From Gammaproteobacteria bacterium (GTDB lineage Bacteria > Pseudomonadota > Gammaproteobacteria > SZUA-229), in assembly GCA_002401185.1 (NCBI GenBank), contig NVSH01000064.1, forward strand, positions 314-9,585: a stretch of DNA of 9,272 nt, given 5' to 3'. Made by a program: the position numbers and the translations under genes. Below the pieces are notes generated by a model. That model had not been told where the DNA came from, searched no databases, and saw only the letters and a list, made by a program, of their open reading frames with translations. This document shows, one piece after another, positions 1 through 6,682 of the stretch. Numbering within the stretch: the stretch's first letter is position 1; each line of letters opens with the position of its first letter.

Positions 1-2683
1 TTATATTATTATTGATCAGGTTTTCGATGTGACAACAGGTTTTTTTTAATTCGGGTGTGCCGCAGCAACGACTGGCACCATGTAATTTATGTACGTACGT
101 TAGTAAATATTTTAAGTCATTGCTTTTTATTGCCTGTGTAATATTTTCATGGTCTTCCGTTAGTTCTGCACGTAACATGTCGAACAGTTCATAAGCCAGT
201 TTTTCGTTATTACCGGTGAACTTTTTAGCCAGTTCGATAGAAAAAATGTTGTCATTATTCAGGTCGTCAGTAGGTGCTTCTTCAGCATGAAGTTGCTCTG
301 TTTTGTTAAATGATATGCTGGTTACAGGTTCTTTTAGTATCCATTGGTTGATGACTTTTTGTAAGATTTCGTCGCTGACAGGTTTGATTAAAACACCGTT
401 CATTCCTGAATTGATTGCTTTTTCTTTTTCCCGAGGAAGGGCATTTGCTGTGAGCGCAATGATAACAGGTTGGTTTCCGGGCGAACATTCACGAATTTTT
501 TTTGTCGTATCGTAACCATCTATACCGGGCATATGTAAGTCCATAAAAATAATGTCATATGCGTTCATTTTGGCATAATCTATCGCCTGCAAACCGGACA
601 CTGCAGTTGTTACTCGCGTTTCATGTCTGTGTAATATGATTTCTGCGAGTCTTAGATTGACTTCATTGTCATCGACCACTAAAACATTGATGTTTGACCA
701 GTCTGCTTCGTTCATCATGTTGTTAGTTGTAGTGCTAATGGCTGATTCTGAAGTTTCTTTATGGATTGAATTTATTATTTTTGTTTTTAATTTTTCTATT
801 TTTTCCGAAGTAAATACGCCAGTATCAAATACATGTTGTTGCAAACTTTTTAATTTTGTAATTGAACGTGTGCTGGCGATGAGTAATGAAGGTTTTAAAA
901 ACGTCAATTCTGCAATCATTTTAGTGGTCTTGTCGTTAATTTCCTTGCGGCAGATGAAGAAAATGATGATGTCATTTTTTTTCTCAATTTCTTTTAGGTT
1001 AGGCAGGTTGGCGTTCGTATAATTTTCGACTAAACATGACAAGTTATTAAAATGTGTTGTGAACGCCTGTTGTGCGATAAAGTGATTGCAAAAAAAAGCG
1101 ATTTTTTTATTAGCTAATTCAGACGTTATTAGTTTGTCTGGAATGGGTTTTACAGGAATACTAAACCAGAAAGTTGAGCCATCATTTCCTGTGCTATCAA
1201 AATCCATTTCTCCTTTCATCAAAAGGGTAAGCTTGCGAGAAATAACCAGGCCTAAACCGGTACCACCAAAGCGGCGAGTGATGCTGGTATCAGCTTGCGT
1301 AAAAGCGTTAAATAAATCCTCCTTGTCCATTTTATTCATGCCTATACCCGTATCGGACACAATAAATTTGATACTTTCCTCAACGCTGTCTAATTCGCCA
1401 GGTATAACCTGAAGGTAAACATAACCTTGATCTGTAAACTTTATAGCATTACCAATCAAGTTAGTTAGTATCTGATGAAGTCGAAATGGATCAGTGCTGA
1501 TGATGTTAGGTACGTTCTTATCAATGCTGTACAAAAGTTCTATATTTTTATTTAGTGCTGCTGGGCTTAGTAAAATAATAATGTCTTCGATGATATCCGT
1601 CAGATTAAATTCACTGGGGGTGATTTCGGTTTTTCCGGATTCGATTTTGGCCAGGTCCAGGATATCGTTGATTATATCCAGTAGGCTTTTCGAAGATTTT
1701 TGTATTGTGTTTGCGTAGTCTTGTTGTTGTTCTGAAAGTTGTGTGCCCTGTAATAACTCAGTAAATCCGATGATGCCGCTTAATGGTGTTCGGATTTCAT
1801 GACTCATGTTGGCTAAAAATTCGGACTTTGCATTACTAGCATAGATAGCTTTTGAACGAGTGATATCGAGCTCAGCATTTCTGATTTCGAGTTCTTCGAG
1901 TGTTTCCTGTAATTCATCGGTATAGGTATCTAATTGCAGTTCTAGATTTGTTCGAGATTCTTTTAACTCGTCTTTCATTTGATTGATGCAGGATTCAAGG
2001 ACGCCTAACTGACCTGTGGTTTGTAAATCTATATGCGAATCCAGGTCACCTGCAGTGATTTTTCTTACTGCCTGAGTGAGAGTTTTAATTGGTCGTGTGA
2101 TGCTGTTACATGCCTTGATGATGATAAGCATTGCTGTGAGAAGAATTAACAGTGTAATTAAAATACTGTGCTCGATCTTTTTGATTTGTTCTTCTGCGGC
2201 ATATAGGTTCGTCAACGTCACTATGACTTTCCCAATCTGCTTTTTCTTTTTCGTGTTTGTTAAATATTTGTCATCATCGTTTATCGAGAATTGTGCAGCA
2301 AAAATGGGTTCTGTGAATTCAAATTTTTTCTCATCGATTAATATATTTTTAAGTGATAAATCATCTTGTCTTTTTATTCTGGCAGGTTTTGAATTATTTA
2401 GAATGGTATTGTTGTATTGATCGAGAATTTGAATACGCAAGACATGGTTGTTTTTTATAATCGAGTCAACCAGGGGCTTAATGAATTCAATGTTACCTGT
2501 GTAAACGGCATATTCTGCAGCAGGGGATAATTGTTTAGCAATGAGTTCACCATTATCGCTCAGTGATTTAGCAATATAATTGAACTGATTCCATGTGTAA
2601 TAAATAGACAAAATTAACGACACGATAAGTGCAGGTAAAATCGAAATAATGATGATTTGTTTGCTTATGCCAATTTTTATCAT
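1..2683 (-). CDS. barA: BarA/GacS-type hybrid sensor histidine kinase, C-terminus cut by window edge
   Basis: Membrane tripartite sensor kinase; in this family it phosphorylates a UvrY/GacA-type regulator that drives CsrA-sequestering small RNAs. The frame is open for 894 codons from ATG at 2683 to the window edge, with no stop. Seen in order: TM1 about 9-28; extracytoplasmic sensor about 30-172 (BarA-like position); TM2 about 173-190; HAMP about 190-242; a Gln/Glu-rich helix, probably coiled coil, to about 280; HisKA with H295 in MSHEIRTP; HATPase with N408/N412, DTGIGM (444-449) and GGTGLGL (473-479); a degenerate receiver about 526-640; a true receiver with D671/D672, acceptor D715 in FMDLHMPG and K767; and an HPt with H865 in VHKLHGAS. 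E. coli BarA is about 918 residues, so only about 25 should be missing. An AGG lies 9 nt before the start. The ATG overlaps the upstream stop (ATGA), implying translational coupling. The barA/gacS assignment rests on architecture, the HPt sequence and the neighbouring cysM-rlmD. Confidence 0.9.
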   Translation of the reverse strand, partial: MIKIGISKQIIIISILPALIVSLILSIYYTWNQFNYIAKSLSDNGELIAKQLSPAAEYAVYTGNIEFIKPLVDSIIKNNHVLRIQILDQYNNTILNNSKPARIKRQDDLSLKNILIDEKKFEFTEPIFAAQFSINDDDKYLTNTKKKKQIGKVIVTLTNLYAAEEQIKKIEHSILITLLILLTAMLIIIKACNSITRPIKTLTQAVRKITAGDLDSHIDLQTTGQLGVLESCINQMKDELKESRTNLELQLDTYTDELQETLEELEIRNAELDITRSKAIYASNAKSEFLANMSHEIRTPLSGIIGFTELLQGTQLSEQQQDYANTIQKSSKSLLDIINDILDLAKIESGKTEITPSEFNLTDIIEDIIILLSPAALNKNIELLYSIDKNVPNIISTDPFRLHQILTNLIGNAIKFTDQGYVYLQVIPGELDSVEESIKFIVSDTGIGMNKMDKEDLFNAFTQADTSITRRFGGTGLGLVISRKLTLLMKGEMDFDSTGNDGSTFWFSIPVKPIPDKLITSELANKKIAFFCNHFIAQQAFTTHFNNLSCLVENYTNANLPNLKEIEKKNDIIIFFICRKEINDKTTKMIAELTFLKPSLLIASTRSITKLKSLQQHVFDTGVFTSEKIEKLKTKIINSIHKETSESAISTTTNNMMNEADWSNINVLVVDDNEVNLRLAEIILHRHETRVTTAVSGLQAIDYAKMNAYDIIFMDLHMPGIDGYDTTKKIRECSPGNQPVIIALTANALPREKEKAINSGMNGVLIKPVSDEILQKVINQWILKEPVTSISFNKTEQLHAEEAPTDDLNNDNIFSIELAKKFTGNNEKLAYELFDMLRAELTEDHENITQAIKSNDLKYLLTYVHKLHGASRCCGTPELKKTCCHIENLINNNI

Positions 2684-3189
2684 AGTGAAATACCTGGGCT
2701 GCTTTGTACGCTTTGTTTGCGAACAAATTTAAGGCTCGTATTCAGTGCGATGAAATGTGCAAGTTTAAGATTGTGTCGTTCAGTTTTATCGTTTGCGACT
2801 ATGTCTAGTGTGAAATCACTGATAGTTAGACCAAAGACAATTTTGTTAGATTGAGAAAAGTCTTCTTTGTTGGTTTGGTTGTAATAAGATCGAAGCAATG
2901 AAGCGTTGTTTTCATTTATTGCCTTTCTCCATTTGATGAATCGAAACGTACTGTCATTGTCCATGGTGTGAACGGTGGGTAATAGGTCACCATGATTATA
3001 GGTCGAGTGACCGTTAAGCAATACTTGCATCTGTTTTGACGCGTCACTGTTGTAACCATGGTAGGTCATGACATAACCTGTTGCAAAAAGTGGTGGCGAG
3101 CTAAATATCGAGGAGGTGGTCAACAGGATTAGGGAGAGGTGTAATTTGTAAAAAGCCTGAGTTTGTAATCTATCAATACGACGATTCAT
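2680..3189 (-). CDS. Putative exported protein of unknown family, coupled to barA
   Basis: I do not recognise a family. The 169-residue product from ATG 3189 begins with basic MNRRIDR, then a hydrophobic stretch (about 16-30, LHLSLILLTTSSIF) and a possible signal-peptidase site after PLFA. This suggests a Sec-exported periplasmic protein of about 130 mature residues. The mature part is polar and rich in Asn, Ser, Thr and His, with no cysteine and no further membrane segment. An in-frame GTG at 3204 would add five residues (MWLYS); neither start has a clear Shine-Dalgarno, and ATG 3189 is preferred because it puts the basic residues at the N-terminus of the signal peptide. Its TGA overlaps the barA ATG by 4 bp, so it is the first gene of a two-gene unit. 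By inference it could modulate the BarA periplasmic sensor or bind its ligand, but nothing in the sequence proves this. The signal peptide could instead be an uncleaved anchor. Confidence 0.7.
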   Translation of the reverse strand: MNRRIDRLQTQAFYKLHLSLILLTTSSIFSSPPLFATGYVMTYHGYNSDASKQMQVLLNGHSTYNHGDLLPTVHTMDNDSTFRFIKWRKAINENNASLLRSYYNQTNKEDFSQSNKIVFGLTISDFTLDIVANDKTERHNLKLAHFIALNTSLKFVRKQSVQSSPGISL

Positions 3190-3445
3190 TGAATATAGCC
3201 ACACATTTAACTAAGGAGCTTCTGATTAATTCGTGACATTACATTTTTCACTTGGAATCATCTGCCTTCTGCGTAGTTTCATGCCTTGAATTCGAATAAT
3301 AGCAAGTACAATTTGTTTCATTCAGAATTAATCAGTGGCTTCCTAACGTTATTAAAGCGTTTAACAGGATTTGCTGTAAGATACTGTTCTTCTTTACACA
3401 GTAACATAATCAATTTATCTGAATACAAAAAATTATATCTAAATA
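3190..3445. promoter_or_regulatory. Divergent intergenic region between the exported-protein/barA unit and cysM
   Basis: This 256-bp AT-rich spacer must hold promoters for both directions, because the genes on each side point away from it. On the plus strand, TTTACA at 3393-3398 is followed after 17 bp by a weak -10-like TATCTG (3416-3421). A second TATA-like element (TTATAT, 3433-3438) sits 7 bp before the cysM ATG. Neither is a strong sigma-70 match, and I found no convincing pair on the minus strand. An 11-bp inverted repeat lies inside (3222-3335). Open frames across this stretch on the minus strand have no coding support. Confidence 0.45.
3222..3335. repeat. 11-bp inverted repeat in the divergent spacer
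   Basis: CTGATTAATTC at 3222-3232 is matched exactly by its reverse complement GAATTAATCAG at 3325-3335. The arms are 92 bp apart, too far for a simple terminator hairpin. They could be paired sites for a regulator acting on the divergent promoters. In AT-rich DNA an 11-bp match can also arise by chance, so the functional reading is weak although the repeat is directly visible. Confidence 0.35.
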
Positions 3446-4345
3446 ATGAATGACATAACGTTTTTAACTCTGGCGGATACGATTGGTAATACGCCCCTGG
3501 TACGTTTACAAAGGCTGACACAAAACAGTAGCAATACCATTTTACTGAAACTCGAAGGTAATAATCCTGCTGGTTCAGTAAAAGATCGCCCTGCGTTGCA
3601 TATGATAACGCAGGCTCAAAAACGTGGTGATATTAAACCGGGTGATACTCTGATAGAAGCTACCAGTGGTAATACGGGTATCGCACTGGCCATGGTGGCT
3701 GCAGTAATGGGTTATCGCATGGTGTTAATCATGCCAGATAGTATGAGTGAAGAACGTCGAGCGGCGATGAAAGCATATGGAGCGGAGCTGATTTCGGTGA
3801 CACAGGAACAGAGTATGGAAGGTGCTCGTGATCTGGCGTTGCAGATGCAACGGGACGGTAAGGGAACGGTTTTAGATCAGTTCAACAATACGGATAATTC
3901 AGAAGCCCATTATATAAGTACCGGGCCTGAGATATGGCAACAGACCGAGGGTAGTATTACACATTTCGTTAGTGCGATGGGTACAACGGGAACCATCATG
4001 GGTACATCGCGCTACCTTAAAGAGAGAAATCCTGCGGTGCAGATCGTGGGTGTTCAGCCTGCGGAAGGTGCACGTATACCTGGTATTCGTCGTTGGCCTA
4101 AAGCGTATTTACCCGGAATTTTCGATGAATCTAAAATTGATTTAACCCTGGATGTTAGTCAGCAAGAAGCAGAAGAAATGACGCGCGCACTGGCGGCAAA
4201 GGAAGGTCTGTTCTGTGGCGTTTCTTCCGGTGGTGCTGTCGCTGCAGCATTAAAGCTTAGTCAGCAGGTAGAGGATGCGATTATCGTATCTATCGTCTGT
4301 GATCGTGGCGACCGCTATTTGTCTACAGGTGTTTTCCCCGGTTAG
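3446..4345 (+). CDS. cysM: Cysteine synthase B (O-acetylserine sulfhydrylase B)
   Basis: PLP-dependent cytoplasmic enzyme that makes cysteine from O-acetylserine and sulfide; CysM-type enzymes can also use thiosulfate, giving S-sulfocysteine. The 299-residue product is full length (E. coli CysM has 303). Seen: the Schiff-base lysine K46 in NPAGSVKDRPA, the substrate loop TSGNTG (73-78), the glycine-rich PLP-phosphate loop GTTGT in the middle, and the CysM hallmark PGIRRWPKAYLPGIF, which separates it from CysK. SSGGAVAAAL and CDRGDRYLSTGVF close the fold. The start is fixed from upstream: an in-frame TAA lies two codons before the ATG. No Shine-Dalgarno is visible, which is odd for a housekeeping gene. 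It is followed 67 bp later by rlmD on the same strand, probably co-transcribed, as in the Pseudomonas cysM-rlmD order. Confidence 0.96.
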   Translation: MNDITFLTLADTIGNTPLVRLQRLTQNSSNTILLKLEGNNPAGSVKDRPALHMITQAQKRGDIKPGDTLIEATSGNTGIALAMVAAVMGYRMVLIMPDSMSEERRAAMKAYGAELISVTQEQSMEGARDLALQMQRDGKGTVLDQFNNTDNSEAHYISTGPEIWQQTEGSITHFVSAMGTTGTIMGTSRYLKERNPAVQIVGVQPAEGARIPGIRRWPKAYLPGIFDESKIDLTLDVSQQEAEEMTRALAAKEGLFCGVSSGGAVAAALKLSQQVEDAIIVSIVCDRGDRYLSTGVFPG

Positions 4346-4412
4346 ATGTCTTGTCGTTAGCAGAGATGACTTGGTGAGTAAAACTCTAATCAAAAATCTT
4401 GAGCAATAATTT

Positions 4413-5777
4413 ATGTCTACAAAAAGAAGACGGCGTCGTAAATCGCGTTTGCCGGAAGAGCTTGTCGAAGTGGAAGTTGTGGCTTTATCAAATGAAGGTA
4501 GGGGCATCGCTCATGTTGACGAGCGCACTGTTTTTATCGATCAGGCATTAACCGGCGAACGTGTTCGTTTTAAATATACCCGTTTAAATACAAAAATTGC
4601 TGAGGCACGTACGGTTGATGTTATACGACCTTCAAAGCTACGCGTAGAGCCAAAATGTCTCGCCTTTACTATGTGTGGTGGTTGCAGTTTGCAACATATG
4701 TCTTCACAAACACAGATTGCACTTAAGCAGGATATGCTACTCGATCAGTTGCGACATCTCGATGTAATGCCGGATGAAATTATAGAACCCTTGTTAGGCC
4801 CTGAGTACGGCTATCGGCACAAGGCCAGACTCGGTGTCCGTTATGTTCATAAAAAAGAAAAGGTACTGGTCGGTTTTCGTGAACGTGGATCCTCTTTTAT
4901 TACGGATACGGAACGCTGTGAAGTGCTTCATCCATCGGTTGGTGTCATTATTCGTGAATTAGCGGAATGCATCAATCAGTTGGAAGCCAAACGAACTATT
5001 CCACAGATAGAAGTTGCTGTTGGTGATAATCAAACCGTTCTGGTATTTCGTCATCTTGAAGAATTAGTCGATGCAGACAGACAGATACTGATTAGTTTTT
5101 GTCAGTTACATTCGTTAACGTGCTATTTGCAGGCAGGTAAGCCGGATAACTTGGAATTACTGTATCCGTCACAGGTGGAAACACTTAGTTACCAATTGCC
5201 TGGCCTTGGACGGGCGGGCACGGGTCTGAAAATTGAATTTGAACCTTCAGATTTCACCCAGGTCAATCCTGAAATAAATAAACGTATGGTCGCTAATGCG
5301 GTTGAGTATCTGGAATTAAAAGCGTCCGATAGCGTACTGGATTTGTTCAGTGGGTTAGGTAATTTTTCATTGGCCATGGCAGGTCACTGCAAACAGGTAA
5401 CGGCGGTAGAAGGTTCACAGCTTATGGTGCAAAAAGCACGTCATAATGCAACGTTGAATGATATTGTTAATGCTGAATTTGTGTACGCAGATTTATACAG
5501 TGATGAAATAGCTAATGCGCCATGGTTAAAACAAAAATACCATAAAATTTTACTCGACCCACCTCGTTCTGGGGCCGCTGAGATATTACCTGCACTAAAA
5601 AAGATGCAAGCAAGCATTATCGTCTATGTGTCGTGTCACCCTGCGACACTGGCACGCGACGCAGCTGTTTTAGTCAATGAATGTGGCTACAAGCTGAGTA
5701 AAGCGGGAATCATGAATATGTTTCCACATACCGGGCATGTCGAATCGATAGCGGTATTTGAAAAAATAAAAAAGTAA
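4413..5777 (+). CDS. rlmD: 23S rRNA (uracil-1939-C5)-methyltransferase
   Basis: SAM-dependent enzyme that methylates C5 of U1939 in 23S rRNA; formerly RumA. The 454-residue product has an Arg/Lys-rich start (residues 4-12), a TRAM RNA-binding domain (about 14-72), then four cysteines fitting the 4Fe-4S cluster of this family: C82, C88 and C91 in KCLAFTMCGGC, and C169 in ERCEV. The Rossmann methyltransferase domain shows DFTQVNP, the SAM loop DLFSGLGNFSL (usually DLFCG, here Ser), LLDPPRSGA, and the catalytic nucleophile C408 in VSCHPATLARD. The general base is probably E444 in GHVESIAVF. The iron-sulfur cysteines favour RlmD over TrmA, which lacks them. A weak GAG lies about 11 nt before the ATG. 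It ends six bases before the left arm of the inverted repeat, and relA, its usual downstream neighbour, does not follow. Confidence 0.95.
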   Translation: MSTKRRRRRKSRLPEELVEVEVVALSNEGRGIAHVDERTVFIDQALTGERVRFKYTRLNTKIAEARTVDVIRPSKLRVEPKCLAFTMCGGCSLQHMSSQTQIALKQDMLLDQLRHLDVMPDEIIEPLLGPEYGYRHKARLGVRYVHKKEKVLVGFRERGSSFITDTERCEVLHPSVGVIIRELAECINQLEAKRTIPQIEVAVGDNQTVLVFRHLEELVDADRQILISFCQLHSLTCYLQAGKPDNLELLYPSQVETLSYQLPGLGRAGTGLKIEFEPSDFTQVNPEINKRMVANAVEYLELKASDSVLDLFSGLGNFSLAMAGHCKQVTAVEGSQLMVQKARHNATLNDIVNAEFVYADLYSDEIANAPWLKQKYHKILLDPPRSGAAEILPALKKMQASIIVYVSCHPATLARDAAVLVNECGYKLSKAGIMNMFPHTGHVESIAVFEKIKK

Positions 5778-5782
5778 AAACT

Positions 5783-5905
5783 TTACCGCAGTGGCACAGA
5801 GTCCGCAGAAAATACTGAGTTTTTATTTATCGCCTGTTGCGCAGCTAACAACATTGAGCTTTTCTTTGTGTGCTCTGTGCTCTGTGCTCTGTGCCTCTGC
5901 GGTGA
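5783..5905. repeat. Inverted-repeat element, 'CCGCAG-GGCACAGAG' type
   Basis: The left arm (5783-5801, TTACCGCAGTGGCACAGAG) and the reverse complement of the right arm (5887-5905) agree at 17 of 19 positions; one of the two differences would be a U-G wobble in RNA. The arms enclose 85 bp with no gene. From memory, similar short sequences (ACCGCAGAG, GCAGAG) occur as dispersed intergenic repeats in many environmental bacterial genomes, so this is probably a copy of a mobile REP- or MITE-like element. It fills most of the 150-bp gap between the convergent ends of rlmD and the FHA gene. Confidence 0.65.
5870..5890. repeat. Three tandem 7-bp units (GTGCTCT)
   Basis: Three perfect head-to-tail copies of GTGCTCT occupy 5870-5890, followed by a variant GTGCCTCT that belongs to the right inverted arm. 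The unit matches part of that arm (CTCTGTG), so it looks like slippage or replication expansion of the arm edge. Copy number may vary between strains. Confidence 0.7.
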
Positions 5906-5927
5906 GTTGTTTATTATTACCGTAAAT

Positions 5928-6635
5928 CTACGTTAAATTAAAACGCATCTGAATACCCGCAACTTCTATTACATCACCATCCGCAAGTTGATTTTGTTTG
6001 CTAATTTCAGCATCATTAACCAGTGGCATTTTGTTATCTTTACCGGCGTCGACAACGATGAGAAAGTAACCCGTCGGACGGCGTGTAATCGCAGCAACCT
6101 GGACGCCAGGTCGCCCCAGGGTGGTTAAGATTTTGGTAAGTGCGAGCTCTTTGCCGGCGTTGGCGCCGGAAATTAACTGGAGTTTTGCAGGGCCGGGGCC
6201 AGTGGTTGAGGTGCCTGCAGATGCAAGATCGGCTGCAATTTTGCCGATAGATTTTCCGATATCTTTTGAGGCTTCTTCGGTTTCTGGCATCCCTTCTGTG
6301 TCTGGGCGGATAATCATGGTTTTTTCGAAATCACTTTCACCGTCTGCGCTTGCGTTAACGTATTTTAGTTCGTGTTTTCCGATAAGCATGCTATCGCCAT
6401 TTTGAAGTGCATGTTTGCTAACCTTGTTACCAGCAATGGTGGTACCGTTGGTGCTGTCGAGATCTTCGATAAAAGAATCATTGAGTATCGTGAGTATCTT
6501 TGCGTGGTGACCACTGACAGCAAGATTATCGATGTGAATATCGTTATCTGGCTTGCGACCGATGGTTAGAATTTCTTTATTAAGTTCGTATTCTTTTGCG
6601 ATAACGCCATTAAAGCTGAGTACTAGTTTAGCCAT
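5928..6635 (-). CDS. Double-FHA-domain phosphothreonine-binding protein
   Basis: Soluble 235-residue adaptor with no signal peptide or membrane segment. The N-terminal FHA (about 1-92) has the full binding set: G26-R27 in IGRKPDNDI, S41 and H44 in VSGHHAKI, and N63-G64 in DLDSTNGT. It should therefore bind phosphothreonine peptides. A flexible Thr/Ser/Ala/Gly-rich linker (about 93-148) carries EKTMII around T106, a plausible kinase target. The C-terminal part (about 150-234) repeats the FHA outline (LGRPG, LADGDVIEVAG), but the Ser-x-x-His element is replaced by AAITRRPTG, so this second domain probably no longer binds phosphothreonine. A good Shine-Dalgarno, AAGGA (6642-6646), lies 6 nt before the ATG. 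It is the last gene of the operon, 47 bp after the phosphatase, and is the likely reader or substrate of the adjacent kinase. No specific gene name is justified. Confidence 0.9.
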   Translation of the reverse strand: MAKLVLSFNGVIAKEYELNKEILTIGRKPDNDIHIDNLAVSGHHAKILTILNDSFIEDLDSTNGTTIAGNKVSKHALQNGDSMLIGKHELKYVNASADGESDFEKTMIIRPDTEGMPETEEASKDIGKSIGKIAADLASAGTSTTGPGPAKLQLISGANAGKELALTKILTTLGRPGVQVAAITRRPTGYFLIVVDAGKDNKMPLVNDAEISKQNQLADGDVIEVAGIQMRFNLT

Positions 6636-6682
6636 GGTGGTTCCTTGCGATACACATCGTATGCATTTTTATAAGTATTATA

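Larger units (their letters stand above)
5768..5905 (-). terminator. Possible terminator of the leftward kinase/phosphatase/FHA operon
   Basis: Read on the minus strand after the FHA stop, the two repeat arms could pair as a 19-bp stem, and the second arm is followed at once by a T-rich run (5784 down to 5768) that overlaps the 3' end of rlmD. Stem plus U-tract is the layout of an intrinsic terminator, but the 85-nt loop is far longer than usual. On the plus strand the right arm is followed by a weaker T-rich stretch (about 5907-5918). Confidence 0.3.

Noticed and set aside
303..1718. Several plus-strand open frames of 70-128 codons (303-515, 636-1022, 1086-1412, 1494-1718)
   Set aside because: They lie opposite the continuous barA frame, whose domains are recognisable throughout; the products have no family features.
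2076..2854. Plus-strand open frames at 2076-2420 and 2657-2854
   Set aside because: Antisense to the barA sensor region and the exported-protein gene; the hydrophobic runs are by-products of the opposite coding strand.
3318..3521. Minus-strand open frame of 67 codons across the cysM start
   Set aside because: It overlaps the conserved N-terminus of cysM, has no recognisable motif, and ends 129 bp before the next minus-strand gene.
4320..4345. cysM C-terminus shorter than in E. coli (ends VFPG), considered as truncation
   Set aside because: All conserved motifs are present up to STGVF, and Pseudomonas-type CysM, as I recall it, also ends within a few residues of this point.
4250..4507. Minus-strand open frame of 85 codons across the cysM-rlmD junction
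   Set aside because: Antisense to two certain genes; low-complexity Ser/Arg sequence mirrors the Arg-rich rlmD start.
5868..5905. CTCTGTG tandem repeats considered as a CRISPR array
   Set aside because: Units are 7 bp with no spacers between them; simple tandem repetition next to an inverted arm.
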